Source: Aquisalibacillus elongatus
GTDB lineage: Bacteria; Bacillota; Bacilli; Bacillales; Alkalibacillaceae
Assembly: GCF_003843875.1 (NCBI RefSeq)
Contig: NZ_RKRF01000013.1
Span: forward strand, 1 to 64,000
DNA: 64,000 nt
Reading direction: 5' to 3'
Shown: in pieces, positions 9,141 through 17,936 of the stretch
Numbering within the stretch: the first letter of the stretch is position 1
Layout of the letters: each line of letters starts with the position of its first letter
The notes under the pieces: generated by a model
Told to the model about the DNA's origin: nothing
Database searches by the model: none
What the model saw: the letters and a program-made list of their open reading frames with translations, nothing else
Program-made: the position numbers and the translations under genes

Positions 9141-9233
9141 AGTGCTTAAAAGGAAGCAATTAGTACTCAAAAGAGCCTTGTGAGTGCTCAAATTCATTCG
9201 ATTACTGCTCAAAACCAAGTTGCGAGTGCTCAA
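9141..9233. repeat. 21-nt phased repeat array A1 (core AGTGCTCAA)
   Basis: Five copies of a 9-nt core (AGTGCTTAA, AGTACTCAA, AGTGCTCAA, ACTGCTCAA, AGTGCTCAA) start at 9141, 9162, 9183, 9204 and 9225, exactly 21 nt apart. The 12 nt between cores are not conserved. The last core contains the TGA stop of the minus-strand phosphoesterase gene (9230-9232). The array lies between convergent genes, after the ytoA terminator. See the related array at 32877 and the same-period arrays of other sequence at 10171, 21781 and 57251. Confidence 0.9.
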
Positions 9234-9979
9234 ATAAAGTCTAAATGCTGATTCCCATAGAAATTTTTCAATATAAAATCCTTAGCGGGGACATTCTCCT
9301 TTTCGAACTGTAATAAAAACGCTTTATTGTCATAAGGAACTTCAATAAAAGAGACATCTATCTCGCCTGATTCTCCAATTTTCACTTTAGCATATGGAGC
9401 TAGTGGGTGCTGGTGACACCCTAAAGAGCTGGGATTGATATATAGACCTTGGTTTGATCTAAAGTGATGAATGAAATGATGGTGCCCGAAGCAAATAATA
9501 TCTGCTGGGGCATCTTGATAGAGCTCATCAAGCCGATCAATTGTTGGACGATGATCAATCGGCAAAAAATGTAGGTTTTGGTCCATATGATAATGAATAA
9601 ACCTGCACTTCTTACCGGCAATAGTTTCCCGATGTTCCTTAGGCATGTTTTGTAACTTAGGTAAAAATTCGCTGCTAAGCCCTGCCGCAACCCATTGGTG
9701 ATGTTCTCTTTCTTCACCAACACTTTCAGGCTCCTTGCCCGAAAGAATATCCAAGACCGCTTCATCATGATTACCTATTACATATATAATATCGTTTCTA
9801 GAAAAAAGCTGGTCTAACACTTCATTCGTCTCATGACCGATGCCGATTAAATCGCCTAAACAATATATGTGGTTGATGTTGGGGTCACAGTCTATATCGT
9901 TTAACACAGCGCTGAGCGCAGCATTATTACCGTGAATGTCAGTAATTATAGCGAATTTTTGTTCCACTAATATCACCAT
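9230..9979 (-). CDS. Calcineurin-like metallophosphoesterase
   Basis: A 249-residue phosphoesterase of the calcineurin-like superfamily. Metal and phosphate ligands are all visible: DIHGN (about residue 14), GDLIGIG (42), GNHDE (69), and the late FGHHHF (165). Family members act as protein phosphatases, diadenosine tetraphosphatases or phosphodiesterases; the substrate is unknown. The ATG at 9979 has a poor ribosome-binding site; a GTG four codons later (9967) follows GGTGA and may be the real start. Its stop codon falls inside the 21-nt repeat array. Confidence 0.85.
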   Translation of the reverse strand: MVILVEQKFAIITDIHGNNAALSAVLNDIDCDPNINHIYCLGDLIGIGHETNEVLDQLFSRNDIIYVIGNHDEAVLDILSGKEPESVGEEREHHQWVAAGLSSEFLPKLQNMPKEHRETIAGKKCRFIHYHMDQNLHFLPIDHRPTIDRLDELYQDAPADIICFGHHHFIHHFRSNQGLYINPSSLGCHQHPLAPYAKVKIGESGEIDVSFIEVPYDNKAFLLQFEKENVPAKDFILKNFYGNQHLDFI

Positions 9980-9995
9980 CTTTTGGGGGATTTAA

Positions 9996-10163
9996 ATGAT
10001 TAAGAAAAGTATTCAGTTACCTATCATATATCTAATTGCAGCGACTATTTGGCATTTGATCGCTTCGCCAAACATGAGTTGGCTAGAGCACTTAATGATA
10101 TCTTTTATAATATTTCTAATATTAGTGTTCTACCATTGGGCTAAAATATCTCATAAAACGTAA
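9996..10163 (+). CDS. 55-residue two-span membrane protein
   Basis: A short reading frame, ATG 9996 to TAA 10161-10163, preceded by GGGGGA five bases upstream. It encodes two hydrophobic helices (about residues 6-24 and 31-49) separated by a short polar loop, with a basic end (HWAKISHKT). It is divergent from the phosphoesterase gene, sharing a 16-base gap. It abuts the 21-nt repeat array on its 3' side. No family recognised. Confidence 0.6.
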   Translation: MIKKSIQLPIIYLIAATIWHLIASPNMSWLEHLMISFIIFLILVFYHWAKISHKT

Positions 10164-10170
10164 TTGGTTT

Positions 10171-10290
10171 ACCCGCAGGTTTTTGATACTTATCAGCAGG
10201 TTTTCGGGAAATACACGCAGGTTTTTGAAATTTACCTGCAGGTTTTTCCTATTTATCAACATGTTTTTGAAATTTACCAGCAGGTTCCTT
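10171..10290. repeat. 21-nt phased repeat array B1 (core GCAGGTTTTT)
   Basis: Six cores (GCAGG followed by T-rich sequence; one degenerate, ACATG) start at 10175, 10196, 10217, 10238, 10259 and 10280, every interval exactly 21 nt. Flanking bases show partial conservation (TTTACC or TTATCA before the core, GAAA after). It fills the gap between the 55-residue ORF and the stop codon of the minus-strand Cdd1-family gene. Because 21 is a multiple of three, the plus strand reads as a false 7-residue-repeat ORF. The same family recurs at 57251-57345. Confidence 0.92.
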
Positions 10291-10748
10291 CATTCATACC
10301 ACGCCTTAATCGGTCTATCATGAGGATGACCGTTAAGTTCACGATATGCCTTCCGTTCATTTGTAAAATCAAACCACTGCTTATCACTTTTGGGATGGTT
10401 CGCATAATGAATGACGCAACGAATTTGATCTTCCACACAGCTATCCGTCCACACGCCTAATCGTTTTTCTAATTGATCAAACAGATCAGCACCGTCTTGA
10501 TCTTTTATATCAGTCAATGAATAAATATTTAGCTGATAAACTAACTTCTCAGCCAATTGATATCCAATAGAAGGAACAGATTGAAAATCAGCTAATCCTT
10601 TTAAGATATCTGCCCTATGCCGTGGGATGTTTAGCATGTCTATGAATTCTTCGACACTACAATGTTGTAGATCACTGATTTTGACCTTAGCTTGTCTCAG
10701 GTTGGATTTTTCTTCAGGTGTTAGTGGTAATTTTACTCTTGAGCTCAT
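10290..10748 (-). CDS. Helix-hairpin-helix protein, Cdd1/pathogenicity-locus family
   Basis: A 152-residue protein resembling the Cdd1 (pathogenicity locus) family. The N-terminal half carries an HhH-like element around FQSVPSIGYQLAEKLV (about residues 56-71), a fold that usually binds DNA non-specifically. The C-terminal half has the family's conserved Cys/Trp segments (EDQIRCVIHYA, DKQWFDFT). Function is not known. The gene stands alone, divergent from nothing close and convergent with the small ORF across the repeat array. Confidence 0.72.
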   Translation of the reverse strand: MSSRVKLPLTPEEKSNLRQAKVKISDLQHCSVEEFIDMLNIPRHRADILKGLADFQSVPSIGYQLAEKLVYQLNIYSLTDIKDQDGADLFDQLEKRLGVWTDSCVEDQIRCVIHYANHPKSDKQWFDFTNERKAYRELNGHPHDRPIKAWYE

Positions 10749-10781
10749 AACACCTTCCTCCTTATAGCTTTAAAAATTTTA

Positions 10782-10816
10782 AAAATAAGAGCACCGAATT
10801 TATCTTCGATGCTCTT
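10782..10816 (-). terminator. Intrinsic terminator of metK
   Basis: Minus-strand stem AAGAGCATCGAA / TTCGGTGCTCTT followed by TATTTTT, six bases beyond the metK stop. Confidence 0.88.
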
Positions 10817-10821
10817 ATTCC

Positions 10822-12030
10822 TTAGACCGTCTTATGACTTAAATAATTTTTCAATTCCTCTACTTTATCCGTCTGCTCCCACGTAAAATCTTCATCCGTA
10901 CGTCCAAAGTGACCGTATGCCGCTGTTTTCTTATAGATCGGGCGGCGTAGGTCTAGCATTTTGATAATTCCTGCTGGGCGTAAGTCGAATATTTCGCGTA
11001 CCGCTTCAACTAATTGTACTTCACTAACCTTCCCAGTTCCGAACGTGTCAACCGAAATCGATACTGGCTGAGCAACGCCTATCGCATAAGCTAGTTGAAC
11101 TTCGCAGCTATCAGCTAAGCCTGCTGCAACGATGTTTTTCGCAACATAGCGAGCCGCGTATGCCGCTGAGCGGTCAACTTTTGTGGCATCCTTACCACTA
11201 AAGGCACCGCCACCATGACGCGCATATCCGCCATACGTATCGACGATAATTTTGCGGCCAGTAAGTCCAGCATCACCTTGTGGGCCACCGATCACAAAAC
11301 GGCCAGTCGGATTAATAAAATACTTCGTTTTGTCGTCAATCAAATGCTTCGGCACCACTGGGCGGATGACTTTTTCAATTAAATCATCATTGATTTGCTC
11401 TAGCGTGATTTTTGGATGATGTTGTGTTGAAATAACAATCGTATCAACACGTTCTGGCTGTCCATCATCGTCATATTCCACTGTCACCTGAGTTTTTCCA
11501 TCAGGACGTAAGTAACTTAGTTCGCCCGATTTACGAACGACACTTAAACGCTTCGCTAGCTTGTGAGATAACGAAATCGGAAGTGGCATTAATTCATCTG
11601 TTTCGTTTGATGCGTAACCGAACATTAAGCCTTGGTCCCCTGCACCGATCGCTTCTATTTCATCATCGGTCATTTGGCCTTCGCGTTTTTCAAATGCCTC
11701 ATCTACCCCCTGTGCAATGTCAGGGGATTGTTCGTCAATCGAGGTCAACACCGAACATGTTTCAGCATCAAAACCGAACTTCGCGCGCGTATAGCCGATG
11801 TCTTTAATCGTTTTACGGACAATGGCTGGAATATCCACATAAGTAGTAGTCGAAATTTCCCCTGTTACTAGTACTAATCCAGTCGTTACTGTCGTTTCAC
11901 ATGCGACTCTGGCATTGGGGTCATCTTTGATAATTTCATCTAAAATTGCATCCGAAATTTGGTCAGACATTTTATCCGGATGGCCTTCGGTTACGGATTC
12001 CGAAGTAAATAGGCGTCGTTGATTTGTCAT
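10822..12030 (-). CDS. metK: S-adenosylmethionine synthetase
   Basis: A 402-residue methionine adenosyltransferase making SAM from methionine and ATP in the cytoplasm. Signatures include the N-terminal [23 protein letters not shown] (ATP-binding) and [16 protein letters not shown] (P-loop-like). Length is typical. It lies downstream of a SAM-I riboswitch and next to pckA in the divergent orientation, as in B. subtilis. The start ATG has GGAGGA upstream. Confidence 0.98.
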   Translation of the reverse strand: MTNQRRLFTSESVTEGHPDKMSDQISDAILDEIIKDDPNARVACETTVTTGLVLVTGEISTTTYVDIPAIVRKTIKDIGYTRAKFGFDAETCSVLTSIDEQSPDIAQGVDEAFEKREGQMTDDEIEAIGAGDQGLMFGYASNETDELMPLPISLSHKLAKRLSVVRKSGELSYLRPDGKTQVTVEYDDDGQPERVDTIVISTQHHPKITLEQINDDLIEKVIRPVVPKHLIDDKTKYFINPTGRFVIGGPQGDAGLTGRKIIVDTYGGYARHGGGAFSGKDATKVDRSAAYAARYVAKNIVAAGLADSCEVQLAYAIGVAQPVSISVDTFGTGKVSEVQLVEAVREIFDLRPAGIIKMLDLRRPIYKKTAAYGHFGRTDEDFTWEQTDKVEELKNYLSHKTV

Positions 12031-12126
12031 TTAATCGTTTCCTCCTCGATTATTGGCTTCAACGGCTCTCTTATGTCGTGAAAAGCTTCTATTATTAGTC
12101 TTACCATAATTCTTTAAACAAATAAA

Positions 12127-12279
12127 AAACCTTCCCCGCTAGAGGAAAGGTTAACAAAAACTGCCTTTCACTCTTATCGTTCAAGGGTATTCCCTTGCAT
12201 CAGGTTAGCACCTGTCACGAATGTGATGGTTGCCGAGCTTCATAGGGCCTGCTCCCTCCGCCTGCTCTGGATAAGAGAA
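12127..12279 (-). promoter_or_regulatory. SAM-I (S-box) riboswitch of metK
   Basis: Read leftward: the P1/kink-turn start CTTATCCAGAGCAGGCGGAG, then GGGAGCAGGCCCTATGAAGC and GGCAACC, the hallmark S-box strings, then the P3/P4 stems. The expression platform ends in a terminator AACCTTTCC / GGGGAAGGTT followed by TTTTTT (12152-12122). SAM binding should terminate transcription of metK. Confidence 0.96.
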
Positions 12280-12469
12280 ATTCCGTTTCTGCATTATCAT
12301 AACGTGAAACATTTTGCCTGTCAATTCTCGTATGAAAGAACTATAATAAGGGATATATAATAAAAATAAGAATAAAATGTGAAAGTTAAATAAATAGTAT
12401 GGTTTATTTAATCAAATGTGTTATACTATTAATCGAATAAGACAAAATGATAAATCTGGAGTGTAAAGG

Positions 12470-14071
12470 ATGATCAATGTGAAGACGATGAATACGCAAA
12501 CTGCGGTTTCTCAATTAACTGACCATAAACAAAATCAGGATAATTTATCCATTGCTAGTTTAGTAGAACGTATTTTAGCTCGTGATGAGGGAATTATCAC
12601 GTCAACAGGTGCTGTTAGCGCGACAACAGGTAATTATACAGGTCGTTCACCAAAAGATAAATTTATCGTAAATGATGAGGAATCATCTGATAAAGTCGAA
12701 TGGGGTTCGGTTAATCAGCCAATCGATGATGACACGTTTTTAAATTTATTTCAAAAAGTAACCGATTATTTAGGCGAACAGGAAGAATTTTTTACATTCA
12801 ACGGATTCGCTGGTGCTGATGAAAAATATCGCTTACCGATTCAGGTTGTCACTCAGTTTGCTTGGCACAATTTATTTGCCAACCAATTATTTATCCGCCC
12901 GACAAAAGAGGAGCTAGACAATCATAATCCACAATTCACAGTTGTATCCGCTCCAAAATTTAAAGCTGATCCTGCTGTTGATGGTACGAACTCAGAAGCT
13001 TTTGTCATCATTTCATTTAAACATAAAATCGTCTTAATCGGTGGAACTGAATATGCCGGTGAGATCAAAAAGTCCATTTTCTCAGTCATGAACTATCTAC
13101 TTCCAACAAAACAAGACGTGCTACCGATGCACTGCTCAGCAAACGTTGGACCTGAAGGTGATGTTGCACTATTCTTCGGACTTTCCGGTACGGGTAAAAC
13201 GACATTATCTGCTGATCCAAACCGCCGTCTAATCGGTGATGATGAGCACGCGTGGTCACAACACGGTATTTTTAATATCGAAGGTGGCTGCTATGCAAAA
13301 TGCGTGAATTTGTCTGAAGAAAAAGAACCGCAAATTTATAACGCAATCCGATTCGGTGCCGTTTTAGAGAACGTCGTCGTCAATGACGATACGCGCATGC
13401 CGGATTATGACGATACAAGTTTAACAGAAAATACACGCGCAGCCTATGCCATTGATCATATTGATAATATTATTACGCCAAGTATTGCAGGACATCCGAA
13501 TACGATTATCTTTTTAACCGCAGATGCGTTTGGCGTCTTACCGCCGATCAGCAAATTGACAAAAGAACAAGCGATGTACCATTTCTTAAGCGGATACACA
13601 AGTAAATTAGCTGGAACAGAGCGTGGCATCACAGAACCTGAAGCAACGTTCTCGGCTTGCTTCGGCTCACCGTTCTTACCACTTCCAGCGGCTGAATACG
13701 CAAAAATGTTAGGTGAGAAAATTGATGAGCACGACGCACAAGTTTTCTTAGTGAATACAGGCTGGACTGGAGGCCCATACGGCGTAGGTTCACGCATGAA
13801 GTTAGGTTACACTCGCGCGATGGTTCAAGCTGCATTAGAAGGCGAGCTTGCGAGCGTTGAAACGTTGCAGGATGAATTCTTCGGTTTATCTATTCCAAAA
13901 CACTGCCCTGGCGTTCCAAGCGATGTTCTAAATCCAAAGAAAACGTGGGATGACCCTTCTGCTTACGATGAAAAAGCAAAAGACTTAGCATCTAAATTCC
14001 ACGACAACTTCAAGAAATTTAACCATGTGACAGAGGATATTGTAAAAGCTGGCCCTGTGTTTAGAGGGTGA
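12470..14071 (+). CDS. pckA: Phosphoenolpyruvate carboxykinase (ATP)
   Basis: A 533-residue ATP-dependent PEP carboxykinase converting oxaloacetate plus ATP to PEP in gluconeogenesis. Visible motifs are [10 protein letters not shown] near the N-terminus, the kinase-1a P-loop [11 protein letters not shown] (about residue 244), the metal site IGDDEHAW and the ENTRAAY substrate loop. Start ATG 12470 has GGAG eight bases upstream. Length matches the family. The gene is divergent from metK with the SAM riboswitch between them. Confidence 0.98.
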   Translation: MINVKTMNTQTAVSQLTDHKQNQDNLSIASLVERILARDEGIITSTGAVSATTGNYTGRSPKDKFIVNDEESSDKVEWGSVNQPIDDDTFLNLFQKVTDYLGEQEEFFTFNGFAGADEKYRLPIQVVTQFAWHNLFANQLFIRPTKEELDNHNPQFTVVSAPKFKADPAVDGTNSEAFVIISFKHKIVLIGGTEYAGEIKKSIFSVMNYLLPTKQDVLPMHCSANVGPEGDVALFFGLSGTGKTTLSADPNRRLIGDDEHAWSQHGIFNIEGGCYAKCVNLSEEKEPQIYNAIRFGAVLENVVVNDDTRMPDYDDTSLTENTRAAYAIDHIDNIITPSIAGHPNTIIFLTADAFGVLPPISKLTKEQAMYHFLSGYTSKLAGTERGITEPEATFSACFGSPFLPLPAAEYAKMLGEKIDEHDAQVFLVNTGWTGGPYGVGSRMKLGYTRAMVQAALEGELASVETLQDEFFGLSIPKHCPGVPSDVLNPKKTWDDPSAYDEKAKDLASKFHDNFKKFNHVTEDIVKAGPVFRG

Positions 14072-14181
14072 ATTCACAAAAAAACTTTTTCTTAACCTTC
14101 CGTTGTGAGGTGCAAAGCGATAAACCGCTGTTAAAATCACAATACAATTCACTCTAAAATAAATTAGTAACCACCACACAA

Positions 14182-14213
14182 AAAGGACTTAGATTTTTTT
14201 CTAAGTCCTTTTT
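14182..14213. terminator. Bidirectional terminator after pckA
   Basis: Stem AAAAGGACTTAG / CTAAGTCCTTTT with a TTTTTT-rich loop. Poly-A and poly-T flanks allow it to act in both directions. It lies about 110 bases after the pckA stop. Confidence 0.85.
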
Positions 14214-14298
14214 GCTTATATTTCCCTTCTTCAACTAACGCCCCCGTTAGTGTAATAGGAGCTTTCAGACTCAAAATTTATTTAAATGATTTCTATAG

Positions 14299-14814
14299 TC
14301 ATTTAAAATACAATGTTTGATTCTCTTTTATAATCTCATTAAATTTTTCAATACTCATTTTTTTATTAATTTGTCCTTGTTCTTTTGAATCTTCTTTCAC
14401 TTTTTCTAATGCTTTTTTGATATTGTTTAGTTTTGATTTCTCATTTTCGGACAAACTTCCATCTTTGGCAAACTCCATTATAGGTTGATGATAAAAAAAT
14501 CCTTCTAAGCTACTACGATTTATACCTCTATTTAAAAAAAGATGCCCGGATTCCATTACAAGAGCTGTACGTGTCAAACTTTTATCTATTCGGTTAAGTT
14601 TATAGGTTAACTCGGTACCTTCATCATCTGTTGATACATTTTCAATATCGGATATTGTATTGTTTAGCTCATAATAAAATGATTTAAAAAATGCTTCTTG
14701 CAGTTTTTGATTTTCATTCTTCTCTTGATATATAACAATTCCTTGGACAATTACTGTAATTGTGAGAATTCCTATTAAAAATGGTCTTATCGTTTTAAAA
14801 GTTTTTTTAAACAA
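14299..14814 (-). CDS. Membrane-anchored protein, unknown function
   Basis: A 171-residue protein with one N-terminal membrane segment (about residues 11-30) and a long, charged, mainly helical remainder, predicted outside. No domain recognised. It belongs to the AT-rich accessory cluster of small membrane and lipoproteins on the minus strand, flanked by the palindromic repeats. The N-terminal-anchor plus helical-tail design resembles the 173-residue protein at 16659-17180, though I see no clear sequence match between the two. Confidence 0.7.
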   Translation of the reverse strand: MFKKTFKTIRPFLIGILTITVIVQGIVIYQEKNENQKLQEAFFKSFYYELNNTISDIENVSTDDEGTELTYKLNRIDKSLTRTALVMESGHLFLNRGINRSSLEGFFYHQPIMEFAKDGSLSENEKSKLNNIKKALEKVKEDSKEQGQINKKMSIEKFNEIIKENQTLYFK

Positions 14815-14894
14815 ATTAAATTCTCCCTTCTCAAATCATCCTGTCCGTTAGCTTAAGAACAAACGCTCTTACTGAACTAACGCCCCCGTATAGT

Positions 14895-15214
14895 TTAAGT
14901 ATTTTTTTCTGTTCCAATTGAGTAATTTAATATAAATCCAGCTTTAGAAACAATTTGTGAGACTTGTTGAAGAAAGCTTTCACAATTCGTTGTTATTGAA
15001 TTTTTAAACCTAGTTTATTTTTTGATGGAGAGTAGGTTTTATAGATTTCACCAGATTCAATAAAACTTAGGTAAGTATTTATTTTTTCTTAAAGTAATAA
15101 CAAATGTTCACGTTCATTATCCCATTCAAGGCTATCAATTATCGTTAGAGTACAAAAGTCTGTTTCTTTATTAATTCCAATAAAGTCAACTTGGTTTGTA
15201 TGCTCAACACCCAC
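14895..15214 (-). pseudogene. Broken DUF6572-family gene (nonsense plus frameshift)
   Basis: From GTG 15214 (GAGGTG seven bases upstream) the frame reads VGVEHTNQVDFIGINKE... and resembles the DUF6572 family. After LLLL comes an in-frame TAA where the family has Gln (CAA), then EKINTYLSFIESGEIYK continues in the same frame. A second lesion after GLKIQ shifts the frame; the expected C-terminus (SFLQQVSQIVSKAGF) resumes two bases off and ends at TAA 14895. Two independent lesions argue for a pseudogene rather than a sequencing slip. Family assignment is from memory of related sequences. Confidence 0.72.
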
Positions 15215-15413
15215 ATTAATTCACCTCAAGTTCTAAAGACTAGGTTATTATAATTTCATTTGGACTTTCTGTTTGTTTTTCAATTTTAATTGAACAAAAT
15301 GGTGATGTCGTTATTAAACTATTGCCCCCTATAGTTAAAGAAGAATTAACAATATAAAATAAGTACATCTATTTTAAATGAATAAAACCTTATTCAACAT
15401 AAGCCCCTTTAGC

Positions 15414-15512
15414 TTAATATCCTACTCCAAAACTTGGGTCTGAGATTATAAATGCTATGTACAATAAAACCAAAGTAATAATTGTAAGTAAAACTGAATT
15501 GTATTTTTCCAT
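15414..15512 (-). CDS. 32-residue membrane peptide
   Basis: Start ATG 15512 preceded by GGGAGG eight bases upstream. The peptide has a short polar start (MEKYNS), one hydrophobic helix (about residues 7-24) and a SDPSFGVGY tail. The strong ribosome-binding site is the main support; the gene is too short for motif evidence. It lies within the palindromic-repeat region; its 3' end overlaps one repeat copy. Confidence 0.5.
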   Translation of the reverse strand: MEKYNSVLLTIITLVLLYIAFIISDPSFGVGY

Positions 15513-15617
15513 TTAAATATCCTCCCTTTAAAAATAATGTTAGAGATTATTGTCTCTATAGTTGGTCAACACGGGATTTACATATTCAACTCTTGCCCCA
15601 ATTAGCTGAATAAACGT

Positions 15618-15863
15618 TTACTTATTTGTTGACTGACCCTTGTTACTAAAGGTCCCAAAAACACCAACAAACAGACCTAAATTCATAATCAAGAAATTCA
15701 TTGTTTGATGTCCATTTAGAAAAAGGATGCCACCAAATAAAATTATGTGAATACCTAATAGTTGAATTTGTAATGATGTTGGCTTTATAAAACCTAAATA
15801 ATAATAAATACCAAAGAACAATATCATAACAAAAATAATAATAAAGGAAATTATGTCTATCAT
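15618..15863 (-). CDS. 81-residue multi-span membrane protein
   Basis: A very hydrophobic small protein with three likely membrane segments (about residues 3-24, 33-50, 56-72) and a short polar C-terminus. GGGGGGAG lies seven bases before ATG 15863. No family recognised. Part of the small-gene accessory cluster; all neighbours are on the same strand with gaps of 100-150 bases, so each may have its own promoter. Confidence 0.65.
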   Translation of the reverse strand: MIDIISFIIIFVMILFFGIYYYLGFIKPTSLQIQLLGIHIILFGGILFLNGHQTMNFLIMNLGLFVGVFGTFSNKGQSTNK

Positions 15864-16016
15864 TATTTTTCTCCCCCCTAAAATTTTAACCTATTACAGG
15901 TGGTTCGACGATTACTCCTATTAAAGAATTACACCCGTTACTTGAATTAGAACAAACTCGATATGTTCTTTCTCAACACACGTATAGGACATAACTACAA
16001 TAATTATTTCAGGTAT

Positions 16017-16496
16017 CTATCCTACTTCAAAATCAAATTTTAAATTAACTTGTTCATGTAAAGGATAAAAGTGAAAATCAACTAAATATTTTCCGCTAGG
16101 TATAATATCACCTAAAGCTCCCTTAGTTAAGACCATTTCCTCTTCTGGTGCAAGAAGAAAACTATTTTCGTTTCCTTCCTTATTCCAAACGCTAGTACCA
16201 GTGGCTGTAAGTATTGTCTCTGATTTATCCTCTAAAATAAAATCATAGCTGTATTTTAAATCATCTTCTAATTGTAAGTTATAAGACTCTGATGACGTAT
16301 TCTTTAAAATTATCGTATACTGATATTTAGGTTCTGATGGCTTAGCATCCTCTATAGGCTCGAAATGGAATGTTATATCGATAGGATGTCTCTCTGCTCT
16401 TATATCTTCCTCTTCTTCATTGATAGTATTTTGTGAGCAAGCTGAAAGCATAATTAATACAAGTATAAAACCCAAAATATTAATTAATTTCTTCAA
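16017..16496 (-). CDS. Lipoprotein, possible BsuPI-like beta domain
   Basis: A 159-residue lipoprotein: N-terminal MKKLIN, hydrophobic core, lipobox LSAC with Cys20. The mature part is a beta-rich domain. The segment with VWNK, a Pro-Glu turn (LAPEEE) and a SGKYLVDF strand recalls the intracellular-proteinase-inhibitor (BsuPI) fold. That match is my impression only. The protein should be exposed on the cell surface. RBS AAAGGAGG precedes the start. Confidence 0.68.
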   Translation of the reverse strand: MKKLINILGFILVLIMLSACSQNTINEEEEDIRAERHPIDITFHFEPIEDAKPSEPKYQYTIILKNTSSESYNLQLEDDLKYSYDFILEDKSETILTATGTSVWNKEGNENSFLLAPEEEMVLTKGALGDIIPSGKYLVDFHFYPLHEQVNLKFDFEVG

Positions 16497-16658
16497 AAAT
16501 TCTTTCCTCCTTTCGAAGTTATTGAGAAGTTTATCTAATATATTAAAAACGAAAACTTAAGAATAAGTGCTAATTAAACTCTTCTGCCCCGTTAGCTTAA
16601 GAGAGATCACTCTTATTGAACTATCGCCTTCGTTAGTTCAATATTCTCTGAAAATAAT

Positions 16659-17180
16659 TTAATACTTTTCAAGCTCTCTTACCAATTCATTTAATATATT
16701 TAACGCTTGATTCGATTTTTCTTCTAGCCGTTCTCGGGAAACTTCCGTTAGCATTTCTGATAAATCTGTATCAGTGACAGAATAATAAAGGTCTGCAACT
16801 TCTTTGACTTTTTCATGAATTAACTCAGATTCTTCCTTGGTTATGTCATCTTCTAATTTTTTATACAAATAATTTAATGGTTCTTCAAATTCATTATATG
16901 AAATTGGTCGACCACGATAGTCACCATTAATTCTACTCATTTTGGCGTGAGGATTTGCTATTCCAAAAAATGTTTTCGATAGTTCATGAGGCTGTTCATT
17001 ATACAAAAATAACTCACTAAGATTATCAAAACTTCTTGCTAATTCAAATATTTCCATACCATGTTTATCTCTTGAGTCTTCTAGTAGTTCGTTATATAAA
17101 TTCCAATAGTGATATGTACTCCATGATAAAAATAAAATTAAAGAAACACATAAAACCCTTATAAAATTTTTATTCTTCAA
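16659..17180 (-). CDS. Membrane-anchored helical protein, unknown function
   Basis: A 173-residue protein with a single N-terminal membrane segment (about residues 8-26) and an acidic, helical extracytoplasmic part with repeated Leu/Glu-rich stretches. Start ATG 17180 has GGGAGGG seven or eight bases upstream. No motif recognised. Two palindromic repeat copies lie downstream of it (16574-16643) and one upstream (17210-17238). Confidence 0.7.
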   Translation of the reverse strand: MKNKNFIRVLCVSLILFLSWSTYHYWNLYNELLEDSRDKHGMEIFELARSFDNLSELFLYNEQPHELSKTFFGIANPHAKMSRINGDYRGRPISYNEFEEPLNYLYKKLEDDITKEESELIHEKVKEVADLYYSVTDTDLSEMLTEVSRERLEEKSNQALNILNELVRELEKY

Positions 17181-17305
17181 AAACTCATCCCTCCCAAAAA
17201 ATTCCTTACAAAACTAAACTGCCCAGTTACTTTAAGTACATTTCTTCACAAACTTTTTACTCTAAGCTCTTTTTTGATGTCAATTTTTTATCTAAATAGA
17301 ATTCT

Positions 17306-17539
17306 TTAGCTCAAAGTGAAAATATAAAATGTTCCAGAGAATACAAATAAAAAGGTCATAATACTAAGCCAACCATAACCTTTCCGTCCTTTTTGTAATT
17401 CTTCTAATCCCATTACTAACATCATTAGACTCAAGAAAAGAAACATATATGGATAGACCTCAAAATTCTTAGTCATTAATGCATAAACAGCAAATATACC
17501 AGCAATGACAGAAAAAATTATTCTTAGGATTTTTAACAT
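17306..17539 (-). CDS. DUF3953-family membrane protein (YczI-like)
   Basis: A 77-residue three-helix membrane protein whose central segment (MMLVMGLEELQKGRKGYGW) matches the DUF3953 family as I recall it, including B. subtilis YczI. Function is unknown. GGGGGACTAC precedes the ATG. It is tandem with the neighbouring small membrane genes. Confidence 0.75.
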   Translation of the reverse strand: MLKILRIIFSVIAGIFAVYALMTKNFEVYPYMFLFLSLMMLVMGLEELQKGRKGYGWLSIMTFLFVFSGTFYIFTLS

Positions 17540-17589
17540 TTGTAGTCCCCCTTTTTTCAGACGATTCTATACCTTCTTCTCAAAGTTCT

Positions 17590-17847
17590 TTATTGTCCAA
17601 CCTTCAACTTCTCAATTTGCTTTTCTAAATCTGAAATTCGGTTTTTGAAATATGTATTTTGGCTTTCAATGTGAGCGGCTACCTTATAAATCGAGTAACT
17701 AATGAACATCAATATAAATCCAATGGCTAAGGTGAGGATCCCACTTGAGTTTTGACTGATCAATGCCTCAGTTAACCCAAAAATTAATATTATCGTACTA
17801 ACAACGCCAATTGAGATTGTGAATTTATAAACAATATCCATATCCAC
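17590..17847 (-). CDS. Small membrane protein with C-terminal coiled coil
   Basis: An 85-residue protein with two membrane helices (about residues 8-27 and 35-54) followed by a heptad-rich charged tail (ISDLEKQIEKLK) that probably forms a short coiled coil. The architecture suggests an oligomeric membrane protein. GGGGGG precedes the start. Function unknown. It is divergent from the lipoprotein gene at 17937. Confidence 0.65.
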   Translation of the reverse strand: MDMDIVYKFTISIGVVSTIILIFGLTEALISQNSSGILTLAIGFILMFISYSIYKVAAHIESQNTYFKNRISDLEKQIEKLKVGQ

Positions 17848-17936
17848 CCCCCCTTCTTTTCTGCCTATTTTACTATAAATTTCTAATTTTTGTACCAGTG
17901 TTTATGGTAAAATATAGCTTTAGGGAGGAGACATTT

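Larger units (their letters stand above)
14231..17238. repeat. Dispersed palindromic repeat family (AACTAACG/CGTTAGTT)
   Basis: At least eight intergenic copies of an imperfect palindrome near TTGAACTAACG-CCCC-CGTTAGTTTAA lie in this 3-kb stretch: 14231-14256, 14868-14899, 15311-15343, 15389-15421, 15582-15613, 16574-16604, 16612-16643 and 17210-17238. A further weak copy is at about 15920-15952. Copies at 14843-14899 and 16574-16643 are joined head to tail through CTTAAGA...CTCTTA linkers. They fall between the small minus-strand genes and are not seen elsewhere in the window. Confidence 0.75.

Noticed and set aside
10164-10460. Plus-strand 98-codon frame with QVFEIYQ-type repeats
   Set aside because: Product of translating the 21-nt array and the antisense of the Cdd1 gene; no ribosome-binding site.
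15240-15368. 42-codon minus-strand frame before the DUF6572 pseudogene
   Set aside because: No ribosome-binding site and it crosses a palindromic repeat; may be the decayed tail of another gene.
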